Positions 1-5,044 of a stretch of DNA of 5,929 nt are shown here, piece after piece. Under the pieces are notes generated by a model. That model saw only the letters and a list, made by a program, of their open reading frames with translations, ran no database searches and was not told the DNA's origin. The position numbers were made by a program, and so were the translations under genes. This DNA is from Candidatus Solibacter sp. GTDB lineage: Bacteria; Acidobacteriota; Terriglobia; Bryobacterales; Bryobacteraceae. The stretch covers positions 1-5,929 of the forward strand of contig JADGNT010000350.1 of assembly GCA_017883345.1 (NCBI GenBank), read 5' to 3'. The first letter of the stretch is position 1; every line of letters starts with the position of its first letter.

Positions 1-959
1 CCCCACCAGGGCGCCGCCTGGTAACTCGCGACAAATTTGATGTCGCTGAAATCGATCCCGTACACGCTGCCTTCATCGCGCAACTGAATCGTCAACCCGC
101 GGCAACTCGACTTGATTTCGCACCGCTCGAAACGGATGTCGTGGATGTCCTCCGTGGTTTCCGTGCCGATTTTCAACCCCGAATCCTTGGTTTCTAGCCT
201 ACAGTCCTTGACCGTGATGTTGGCCGACGGCCCCCACTTCCGGTTCTGCCGCGTCGCCTTGATCACGATGGCATCGTCGCCGCACACGATGTTGCAGTTA
301 GAGATCTCCACGTCGCGGCAATGGTCCGGGTCGATGCCATCGCAGTTCGGCACATCCAGATTGTTGCGGATCTTAACGCCGTCCACCAGCACGTGCTCGC
401 ACCCCAGCATGTGCAACCCCCACTGCGGGGCCTGGCTGAAGGAAATATCGCGGACCTCCAGTCCCTGGCAGCCGGTGAGGATAAACATCTTCGGGCGGAA
501 CGCGCCGAATTCCCAGATCTCGCCTTCCTTGTTGAAACCCGTCATGAACTCGGTGGCGCGCCCCGCGATATTGCCGGTTCCGGTAATCTTCAGGTCGCGC
601 GCGCCGTTGGCGGTGAGCACGCCATTCTCGTCGCCCGCCGGGTAATGCGCCTGGTTGGTGGAGATCACCAGTTCGGCATCGTCGGCCAGGTGAAAATCGA
701 TCCCGCTCTTCAATACCAGCGTCCCGACCAGATACTTCTTGCCGCCGCGGATCAGCACCTGCGCGGCGTTGCCCGCCGCCGCGGCCGCATCGATCGCCTT
801 CTGGATCGCCGCGCTATCCAGTGTCTTGCCGTCGCCCACCGCGCCGTAATCGCGCACGTCGAAGGTCTTCCGCGTCTGCGCGCGTAAAGCCAGCGCCGAT
901 CCGGCTCCCGCCAGCCCTGCTCTCGTTAAAAAGCCGCGCCGCGTACTTTGGTTCGTCAT
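1..959 (-). CDS. GH28 (polygalacturonase-like) glycoside hydrolase, Tat-exported, 3' end cut off by window edge
   Basis: The first 319 residues are visible and the frame is still open at the left edge. The N-terminus carries a twin-arginine signal (S-T-R-R-G-F-L, residues 5-11), a short hydrophobic Ala/Gly/Leu segment and a likely cleavage site near A-L-R-A-Q (about 24-28), so export through Tat is expected. After it comes F-D-V-R-D-Y-G-A-V-G-D-G-K, the usual opening of right-handed beta-helix GH28/pectate-lyase-like proteins. GH28 landmarks follow: N-C-D-G-I-D at 205-210 (canonical NTD) and G-D-D-A at 227-230 (the catalytic DD pair). The canonical G-H-G is replaced by D-S-G-L-K-I-G-T-E (259-267), so the His is a Ser (S260). 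The R-I-K site reads R-G-L-T-I-Q-L-R-D (287-295). This matches a bacterial GH28 clade rather than classic endo-polygalacturonases. The family hydrolyses galacturonan-type glycosidic bonds; the exact substrate is not readable here. The ATG at 959 has AAAGG six bases upstream and the Tat signal directly after it. Confidence 0.9.
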   Translation of the reverse strand, partial: MTNQSTRRGFLTRAGLAGAGSALALRAQTRKTFDVRDYGAVGDGKTLDSAAIQKAIDAAAAAGNAAQVLIRGGKKYLVGTLVLKSGIDFHLADDAELVISTNQAHYPAGDENGVLTANGARDLKITGTGNIAGRATEFMTGFNKEGEIWEFGAFRPKMFILTGCQGLEVRDISFSQAPQWGLHMLGCEHVLVDGVKIRNNLDVPNCDGIDPDHCRDVEISNCNIVCGDDAIVIKATRQNRKWGPSANITVKDCRLETKDSGLKIGTETTEDIHDIRFERCEIKSSCRGLTIQLRDEGSVYGIDFSDIKFVASYQAAPWW

Positions 960-965
960 GTGTCG

Positions 966-984
966 CCTTTTGGTGTCGAGTATA
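966..984 (-). promoter_or_regulatory. Putative -10 box and Shine-Dalgarno of the GH28 gene
   Basis: On the minus strand TATACT (979-984) lies 19 nt before the ATG, and AAAGG (966-970) lies six bases before it. This would give a short leader of roughly 12 nt. I see no good -35 hexamer at 16-18 nt spacing, so the promoter call is tentative. The Shine-Dalgarno is convincing. Confidence 0.4.
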
Positions 985-1074
985 ACAGGCAATATTCGAA
1001 TTTCGGAGTGGAATTACGTTTTGAATACCGAACCCGCGCTGCCATCCCGAAGTCGCCAAAGCGCCCTGACACGC

Positions 1075-1099
1075 TATCATGGAATCCGTGAGGCGGAGG
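1075..1099 (+). promoter_or_regulatory. Putative -10 box and Shine-Dalgarno deciding the transaldolase start
   Basis: TATCAT (1075-1080) is a possible -10 box without a clear -35. GGAGG (1095-1099) lies eight bases before the GTG at 1108 and supports that GTG as the true start. The in-frame ATG at 958 is rejected because it would overlap the divergent GH28 gene and add about 50 residues without family resemblance. Confidence 0.45.
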
Positions 1100-1107
1100 G
1101 GTCCAGC

Positions 1108-1821
1108 GTGAACACCGCGCAACTGAAAATCAAGATTTTCGCCGACGGCGCCGACAAGCGTGGCATTCTCGACCTGTACAAGAATCCCTTGATTCAGGGC
1201 TTCACCACCAATCCCACGCTCATGCGGCAGGCCGGCATCACCGATTACGAGGCCTTTGCGCGGGAGATCCTCGCCGAAGTGCCCGACCGGCCTTTCTCCC
1301 TGGAAGTCTTCTCCGACGATTTCGACGAAATGGGCCGGCAGGCGCGCAAACTGGCCGCCTTGGGCCCGAATGTGTACGTCAAAATCCCCATCACCAACAC
1401 CAAGGGGGCGAGCGCGGCGCCCCTGGTCCGGCAACTCACGCGGGAAAACATCAAGCTCAACGTCACCGCCCTCATGACGGTGGACCAGGTACGCACGGCG
1501 GCCGCGGCACTGGTGGGGAGCCCCAGCGCCTACATCTCGGTTTTTGCGGGGCGCGTGGCCGACACCGGGGTGGATCCGCTACCCATTATGCGAGAGTCGC
1601 TCGCCGTCATGAGACCCCAGCCGCAACTGGAGCTAATCTGGGCAAGCCCCCGCGAGATTTTCAACCTGGTGCAAGCGGACCAGATCGGCTGCCACATCAT
1701 CACCATCACGCATGACCTGTTGAAGAAGCTGCCGGGCCTGGGTAAGGATCTGACCGAATTCTCGCTCGATACGGTAAAAATGTTTCACCGCGACGCGCTC
1801 GCCGCGGGTTATCGCTTCTAA
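1108..1821 (+). CDS. tal: Transaldolase, small single-domain type (237 aa)
   Basis: Cytosolic class I aldolase of the pentose phosphate pathway that moves a dihydroxyacetone unit between sugar phosphates. The 237-residue length and sequence resemble the short transaldolases known from staphylococci. Visible active-site elements: I-F-A-D-G-A-D (10-16, with Asp13), G-F-T-T-N-P-T (31-37), E66-V67, the Schiff-base Lys92 in V-Y-V-K-I-P-I, S-V-F-A-G-R (144-149) and W-A-S-P-R (178-182). Phe146 stands where fructose-6-phosphate aldolases have Tyr, and Glu66 where they have Gln. Both point to a true transaldolase rather than an F6P aldolase. Arg149, Ser180 and Arg182 match the phosphate-binding residues of the family. 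The start is the GTG preceded by GGAGG. It is transcribed divergently from the GH28 gene and convergently with the secretin_N-like repeat gene, whose stop lies 3 nt beyond its own. No other pentose phosphate gene is in the window. Confidence 0.9.
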   Translation: MNTAQLKIKIFADGADKRGILDLYKNPLIQGFTTNPTLMRQAGITDYEAFAREILAEVPDRPFSLEVFSDDFDEMGRQARKLAALGPNVYVKIPITNTKGASAAPLVRQLTRENIKLNVTALMTVDQVRTAAAALVGSPSAYISVFAGRVADTGVDPLPIMRESLAVMRPQPQLELIWASPREIFNLVQADQIGCHIITITHDLLKKLPGLGKDLTEFSLDTVKMFHRDALAAGYRF

Positions 1822-1824
1822 CGC

Positions 1825-2823
1825 TTATTGCGCCTTTCGCGACTGGATCACCTGCTGCGCCTGAGCAAGTTGATCGGCTGTCCCGCGCATGGCTACCGCT
1901 CCCTGAGTCGGGAACCCGAACACGCGCGGCATCTTCGTCTCCGTTCGGATCGCGGACACCGTTTCCAGAAGGCTTTCCAGCGTCGCCGCGTTCAGGTAAG
2001 CCACCTGCGCGATCTGGTTCTGGTTGCCGGCTCCGCCCACCTTGAACTCCTTCGTGCCCTGACCACCGGAACCATCGAACTGCTTCAACAGCCAGGCCAC
2101 CAGCGCCATTTGATCGTCACTCCCCCGCATGACCAGAACCCTGCGCGAGAGGATAGGGAAGCAACGTTGGATGTCCGCTAACGAGCGCGTCACGTTCGTG
2201 ACCTCCTGTATTGCCTGGGGCGTGTCGATGTGCGTCAGAGCCGCCACCCGCACCACCAGACCACTCCTGGCCTCCCAGACCCCTTCGGCAAGCCGGTAGT
2301 CGGGCGTAGCGGAAGGTCCGGTTTGCGCGCCGGCCGGCTGATCCAGCACGGAGAGCAGCCAATCGGCCGCTTTCACCTGCTCCACCGACCCACGCATCAC
2401 AATCGTCTTCTGCTGGTTCATCGGAAAGCAGCGTTGAATGTCTGTGACCGAGCGCACCGCGTTGACAATCTCCTGTAGGTCCCGCGGGTTGTCCACGTGA
2501 CTCAGATAAACCACCTGCACCAGCGGAGCCTTGGGATCGTTGAACGGCAAATCGCGCGTCCCCGTCGCGCCGCCGGGTTTGTCCATCTCGGCGGTGAGCC
2601 AACCGGCCACTGCGATTTGTTCCGCGGTCCCCTTCACCGTCAGCGATCGCTTCGCCACATCCAGCGACACATCGCGGATATCGCCAATCGCTCGCACCGC
2701 ATTGGTGACTTCCTGCAACGCCTGCGGCGTATCGAGGTGGGCGAAGTAGAATACCTTGTCCGAAGTCTGCCCCCACGCCGCGAAGGCGAACAGACCCACG
2801 AGTAGACTATTACCGGCAGCCAT
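1825..2823 (-). CDS. Exported protein of four secretin_N-like repeats (332 aa), function unknown
   Basis: A probable Sec signal peptide (residues 1-18: M-A-A-G-N-S, a hydrophobic stretch L-L-V-G-L-F-A-F-A-A, then W-G-Q) is followed by four copies of a unit of about 60 residues, at roughly 24-81, 102-161, 191-250 and 271-327. Each unit runs: hydrophobic strand, H-x-D-T-P-Q, an amphipathic helix (Q-E-V-x-N-x-x-R), D-I-Q-R-C-F-P or a variant, strand V-M-R-G, a helix with Q-x-x-x-A-x-W-L-L, then a closing L-D. The second half of the unit resembles the strand-turn-helix end of secretin_N domains (PF03958), which form periplasmic rings in type II/IV machines. There is no secretin barrel, TonB box or membrane anchor. 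Copies 2 and 3 are the closest (both D-I-Q-R-C-F-P, Cys132 and Cys221), copy 1 is intermediate and copy 4 most diverged. The ATG at 2823 follows GGAGGAG at six bases, so it is chosen over an in-frame TTG seven codons upstream. The fold is an inference; the biological role is not recognised. Confidence 0.7.
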   Translation of the reverse strand: MAAGNSLLVGLFAFAAWGQTSDKVFYFAHLDTPQALQEVTNAVRAIGDIRDVSLDVAKRSLTVKGTAEQIAVAGWLTAEMDKPGGATGTRDLPFNDPKAPLVQVVYLSHVDNPRDLQEIVNAVRSVTDIQRCFPMNQQKTIVMRGSVEQVKAADWLLSVLDQPAGAQTGPSATPDYRLAEGVWEARSGLVVRVAALTHIDTPQAIQEVTNVTRSLADIQRCFPILSRRVLVMRGSDDQMALVAWLLKQFDGSGGQGTKEFKVGGAGNQNQIAQVAYLNAATLESLLETVSAIRTETKMPRVFGFPTQGAVAMRGTADQLAQAQQVIQSRKAQ

Positions 2824-2829
2824 AAGGAA

Positions 2830-2836
2830 CTCCTCC
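2830..2836 (-). promoter_or_regulatory. Strong Shine-Dalgarno deciding the start of the repeat protein
   Basis: GGAGGAG on the minus strand, six bases before the ATG at 2823. Starting at the upstream TTG would put this site inside the coding region and lengthen the signal peptide with charged residues (R-V-E-E), which is unfavourable. Confidence 0.7.
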
Positions 2837-2850
2837 ACTCTCAAAGACGC

Positions 2851-2871
2851 TGCGCGCCAGCCAAGCGTGCA
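2851..2871. other. Short imperfect inverted repeat between the toxin stop and the repeat-protein gene
   Basis: TGCGCGC and GCGTGCA (7 bp including one G-U pair) flank a 7-nt loop in the 57-nt gap. On the minus strand it is followed by only three scattered T residues, so it may be a weak terminator or a processing hairpin. It is not a convincing intrinsic terminator, and read-through from the toxin-antitoxin operon is possible. Confidence 0.3.
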
Positions 2872-2880
2872 ACCGATCTC

Positions 2881-3411
2881 CTAGCCGTATTTCCCGGCGG
2901 CTTTCAGCTCGGTCTCGATTGTCGCAAGCGGCAGCAGCAGAGATAACGGTGCGTCCAGCAGCGGCACAGCACCATAGCGGGCATACCATCCCGCCACCCT
3001 TTCATTCTTGGCGTCGATGACCAGCACGACGCCGCCAACTTCCGCCGATGCCAGCAGGCAGCGTCTGCCAGCCGCAAGCAGAAGCTGTCCGCCAAGTCCC
3101 TGCCCCTGCAGCCTGCGATCCACGGCCAGGCGCGCCAACCGGAAACCCGGCACGTCATGGCGAGCCAGCCCGCGCCGCACGATCTCCGGCGTGCGGGCAT
3201 ATTCAACCGAGGCGGGGCTCAGGCTGTAGAAGCCGAGAATGGTTTTGTGGTCGGCATCGTCAATCGCCAGAAATGTTTTCGCGCCGCCCAACTCGTGACT
3301 CTTGCGGGCATAACGGCGCAGAAATTCGTTGAGCACTTCTTCGCCGCAGTCGAAAGCTCCCCGATCGTGTTTCCTGTGGATCGGCTCTTCGTGCCATGCT
3401 GTCGCAATCAT
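2881..3411 (-). CDS. GNAT-family acetyltransferase toxin, TacT type (176 aa)
   Basis: TacT/AtaT-type toxins transfer acetyl from acetyl-CoA to the amino acid on charged tRNA and so stop translation; which tRNA is hit cannot be read from sequence. Visible: the family opening F-D-C-G-E-E-x-L-N-E-F-L-R-R-Y-A (20-35), the strand I-L-G-F-Y-S-L-S (58-65), motif A R-L-A-R-L-A-V-D (91-98) followed by the acetyl-CoA pyrophosphate loop Q-G-Q-G-L-G (102-107), and W-Y-A-R-Y-G (142-147), where Tyr143 fits the catalytic Tyr of TacT. The length (176 aa) is normal for the toxin and no key motif is broken, so it looks active. Its ATG overlaps the antitoxin stop as ATGA (3408-3411), implying translational coupling and co-transcription. 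It could in principle be a non-toxic GNAT, but the DUF1778 partner makes the toxin reading strong. Confidence 0.9.
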   Translation of the reverse strand: MIATAWHEEPIHRKHDRGAFDCGEEVLNEFLRRYARKSHELGGAKTFLAIDDADHKTILGFYSLSPASVEYARTPEIVRRGLARHDVPGFRLARLAVDRRLQGQGLGGQLLLAAGRRCLLASAEVGGVVLVIDAKNERVAGWYARYGAVPLLDAPLSLLLPLATIETELKAAGKYG

Positions 3412-3686
3412 GACCGCCGTGGCAACGCCTTTGCGGCGGCCCGCAGCCTTGCGTTCGGCGCAGGTGGATTCTCCAGCAGGTCAAGAACCCGCAGACTGTC
3501 CCGGGCGGAGAGTTGTACGTGATCGGCTTCCTCGATGACGGCCTTGGCGGCACGCACCGCGTGCCGAATGACGAAATCCGTCAGATCGGTGTGGTTCAGC
3601 GCCACCGCCCGCAACAGCAGCGCTTTGTCCTCGGCACGTATTCGTAAGGACATCCGTCTCTGGTCTTCGACTGCTCGTCTCGGCAT
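3408..3686 (-). CDS. DUF1778 ribbon-helix-helix antitoxin, TacA type (92 aa)
   Basis: Partner of the GNAT toxin directly downstream. The N-terminal half is a ribbon-helix-helix DNA-binding domain: strand M-S-L-R-I-R (12-17), helix about 18-30, and helix about 34-50 beginning T-D-L-T-D-F-V. The C-terminal half (about 55-92, with L-S-x-R-D and L-L-E-N-P-P-x-P-N) matches the toxin-neutralising tail of the family, which wraps the toxin and blocks acetyl-CoA use. In characterised members the antitoxin-toxin complex represses its own operon, so autoregulation is expected. The ATG at 3686 is preceded by AGAGGA at seven bases. The antitoxin-first order and 4-nt overlap are typical for the module. Confidence 0.9.
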   Translation of the reverse strand: MPRRAVEDQRRMSLRIRAEDKALLLRAVALNHTDLTDFVIRHAVRAAKAVIEEADHVQLSARDSLRVLDLLENPPAPNARLRAAAKALPRRS

Positions 3687-3882
3687 GGCGTGATCCTCTC
3701 GGAAGGCCGATGGCGCCAGCCCACGTCCCTCCGCTTCCTCCGCGCTCTCAGGTTTTGACTCGCCTGGTTTTCTCTGCGCTCTTTCTCCGCGTCTCCGCGC
3801 CTCCGCGTCAAGTACACGGTTTCATTTGGTACCGAATTCATCGCGCTTGGAGGCCGATCTCTCGCCGCTCGTACACATTCAA
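3687..3882 (-). other. Long untranslated leader of the toxin-antitoxin operon
   Basis: If the promoter at 3883-3910 is used, the transcript carries about 190 nt before the antitoxin ATG, unusually long for this kind of module. The stretch holds the CGCGGAG repeat (3727-3810). An open frame spanning it on the minus strand (3596-3910) reads through the repeat as Arg/Glu-rich peptide and is judged non-coding. I see no terminator, tRNA or recognisable riboswitch here. Confidence 0.45.
3727..3810. repeat. CTCCGCG/CGCGGAG short-period intergenic repeat
   Basis: CTCCGCG occurs three times in strict 8-bp register (3785-3791, 3793-3799, 3801-3807) and again at 3738-3744. One-base variants are CTCTGCG at 3772-3778 and CTCCGCT at 3729-3735. 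Read on the minus strand it starts TTGACGCGGAGG and translates as T-R-R-R-G-D-A-E-K, a peptide commonly seen in spurious ORF annotations of many bacteria because this type of repeat is scattered between genes. Its function is unknown to me. It lies entirely between the operon promoter and the antitoxin gene. Confidence 0.65.
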
Positions 3883-3910
3883 ATAGTAACAACAAGAGAA
3901 CGCGAGTCAA
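3883..3910 (-). promoter_or_regulatory. Sigma70-like promoter of the toxin-antitoxin operon
   Basis: On the minus strand TTGACT (3905-3910, 5/6 to consensus) is separated by 16 nt from TACTAT (3883-3888, 4/6). It sits in the most AT-rich patch of the region, 15 nt past the stop of the VOC gene. It points at the antitoxin, the next gene on that strand. Antitoxin operators would be expected here; I find no clear palindrome. Confidence 0.6.
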
Positions 3911-3925
3911 CTGTTGGTGCGCGCG

Positions 3926-4816
3926 CTACCGGACCGCCTCAAACCCCAACCGCCAGCCCAACTTCGCCTCGTCGAACCAGGAGATTTCGGCGCCAAACCA
4001 ACGCGTCTTCGACGCCGCCTGGAAGCGCCCCGGATTGACCGCGCCCAGCACGAACGCGCACGGCCCTTCCCCATATCGCTCGATCCGCTCCGCCAGCCAC
4101 GACCCGGCATTCAGAGGCTGCGCCAACACCACCGGCAGATTACCCAAGAGCGCCAGGTACCCTTGGAAACTCTGGTCCACCTGCTTGATCGGCCGCGGGA
4201 CGCCGTAAGCCTGCCGGTAGCGTTGGATCGCGTCATCCAGATTGCGCACCGCAATCACCACGCGCGTCACCCCGCGGAACTCCTTGGTCACCGGCTTGCC
4301 CTGCGGGAAGGCCCGTTGCTCGCGCGGTGTCTTGTCCTGAATCAGGAACGGGAAAAACGTGCCGCGCGTCTCCGCGCCCACATCGGAGGTCTCCCATTCC
4401 AGGCGCACCCCGTCGGGACGCGTACGCCCGCTGCCCACCGGCGCCGACACCGCGATCCCCGCTGCCTTCAGCCGGCTCACCTCCCCGGCCAGATTCTTCT
4501 CCCGCATCGCCCAAGCGCATGGACCCGCGTTCTCCGTGAGGAATTTCGCCCACACGTGCCGCGCCACCGCTGCAGCCTCCGCATTGGGCTGCATGCCCAT
4601 CAATTCCAGGTACGACCCGTCCGGGAAGCTGACCAACGCCATTTCCGTCGCATGGTTGCTGTGCGCTCCGCCGTAGACGGTGGCAATCCCCACGGCGGCG
4701 AGCCTCGCCTGCATCTGCTTGATGTCGCTTCCGGTAATGGTGACGTGATCGATTCTCGAATCCGCCGCACAGAGCAGCACAGGCAGGGCGGCCCACAGCC
4801 AAACGCAACGCATCAT
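3926..4816 (-). CDS. Exported two-domain VOC (glyoxalase-like) protein (296 aa)
   Basis: Residues 1-18 form a probable signal peptide (M-M-R-C-V, then hydrophobic W-L-W-A-A-L-P-V-L-L-C-A-A), so the mature protein is likely periplasmic. The Leu before the Cys is a poor lipobox, so a lipoprotein is less likely. The first VOC domain (about 21-160) opens I-D-H-V-T-I (22-27) and contains G-G-A-H-S-N-H-A-T-E-M-A-L (49-61) and D-G-S-Y-L-E-L (66-72), the pattern of the Glyoxalase_3 family (PF13468). His24, His52 and Glu71 are plausible metal ligands. A second, weaker VOC half (about 182-296) begins G-V-T-R-V-V-I-A-V-R-N-L-D-D-A. The family covers lyases, isomerases and dioxygenases; the substrate is not known. 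The upstream in-frame ATG 26 codons earlier is rejected because it would run through the terminator and lacks a Shine-Dalgarno. The chosen ATG also lacks one but has a -10 box six bases before it. Confidence 0.75.
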   Translation of the reverse strand: MMRCVWLWAALPVLLCAADSRIDHVTITGSDIKQMQARLAAVGIATVYGGAHSNHATEMALVSFPDGSYLELMGMQPNAEAAAVARHVWAKFLTENAGPCAWAMREKNLAGEVSRLKAAGIAVSAPVGSGRTRPDGVRLEWETSDVGAETRGTFFPFLIQDKTPREQRAFPQGKPVTKEFRGVTRVVIAVRNLDDAIQRYRQAYGVPRPIKQVDQSFQGYLALLGNLPVVLAQPLNAGSWLAERIERYGEGPCAFVLGAVNPGRFQAASKTRWFGAEISWFDEAKLGWRLGFEAVR

Positions 4817-4822
4817 GCCCCG

Positions 4823-4842
4823 ATTGTAAGGCTTCCCGCAGT
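4823..4842 (-). promoter_or_regulatory. -10 box TACAAT directly before the VOC gene, suggesting a leaderless mRNA
   Basis: TACAAT (4823-4828, 5/6 to the -10 consensus) ends six bases before the ATG at 4816, so transcription would begin at or next to the start codon. No Shine-Dalgarno is present. The weak -35 (TTGTGC-like, 4845-4850) falls at the U-tract of the upstream terminator, so terminator and promoter abut or overlap. Confidence 0.5.
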
Positions 4843-4848
4843 GGGCAC

Positions 4849-4882
4849 AAAAAAAGCCGCCGGCGTGACGAGCGCCGGCGGC
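4849..4882 (-). terminator. Rho-independent terminator
   Basis: A perfect 10-bp GC stem (GCCGCCGGCG at 4873-4882 with CGCCGGCGGC at 4856-4865) closes a 7-nt loop and is followed on the minus strand by seven T residues (4849-4855). On the plus strand no T-run follows, so it works for minus-strand transcripts only. The nearest upstream coding end is the methyltransferase stop about 165 nt away. That is far for its own terminator, leaving room for the structured RNA candidate between them. Confidence 0.92.
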
Positions 4883-5041
4883 CGAAAGCACCACTTAGGA
4901 GCGAACATGGCAACCCTGGTGCGATCCCGTCCTCCGCTTGGCGATGAACCCGAGCATTGCTCGCGTACACCTGAATTCGGGACCGCAAGAACATCATCGC
5001 CCGGAATCGCTCTGCTGAACAGGTCCAGCGGTACCCGCTCC
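4849..5041 (-). ncRNA. Candidate structured RNA (rod plus terminator), possibly a separate ncRNA or a long 3' UTR
   Basis: No credible ORF occupies this stretch. By hand it folds into nested helices on the minus strand: 5036-5041 with 4898-4903 (6 bp); 5030-5035 with 4909-4915 (6 bp, one bulge); 5025-5028 with 4916-4919 (4 bp); 5003-5010 with 4921-4928 (8 bp, one G-U); 4994-5001 with 4940-4947 (8 bp, perfect); 4977-4981 with 4949-4953 (5 bp). Interruptions include a 14-nt bulge on the 5' side (5011-5024) and an 11-nt one on the 3' side (4929-4939). The terminator hairpin follows the rod by 15 nt. The overall form recalls 6S RNA (long rod, central opening, terminator), but I do not recognise conserved 6S bases. 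A promoter inside the methyltransferase 3' end is not evident. Confidence 0.35.
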
Positions 5042-5044
5042 GTC

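Noticed and set aside
112..887. Two plus-strand open frames over the GH28 gene
   Set aside because: They are antisense shadows; the minus-strand frame has a Tat signal and ordered GH28 motifs.
994..1001. The 8-bp palindrome ATTCGAAT between the divergent genes as an operator
   Set aside because: Too short and unsupported by a second copy; expected by chance at this scale.
958..1107. An earlier ATG start for the transaldolase
   Set aside because: The extension overlaps the start of the divergent GH28 gene, has no family similarity, and a good Shine-Dalgarno precedes the GTG at 1108.
3727..3810. A CRISPR-like array
   Set aside because: Units are 7-8 bp with one-base gaps; there are no spacers of normal length and no cas genes.
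3596..3910. A minus-strand open frame of 104 codons over the toxin-antitoxin leader
   Set aside because: Its Arg/Glu-rich centre is the translated CGCGGAG repeat and its end overlaps the antitoxin gene in another frame.
4757..4816. A lipoprotein signal in the VOC protein
   Set aside because: The residue before the candidate Cys is Leu, which does not fit the lipobox consensus; an ordinary signal peptide is more likely.
4898..5041. A firm assignment of the rod as 6S RNA
   Set aside because: The shape is suggestive, but I could not match conserved 6S bases or find a promoter, so only a structured RNA candidate is reported.
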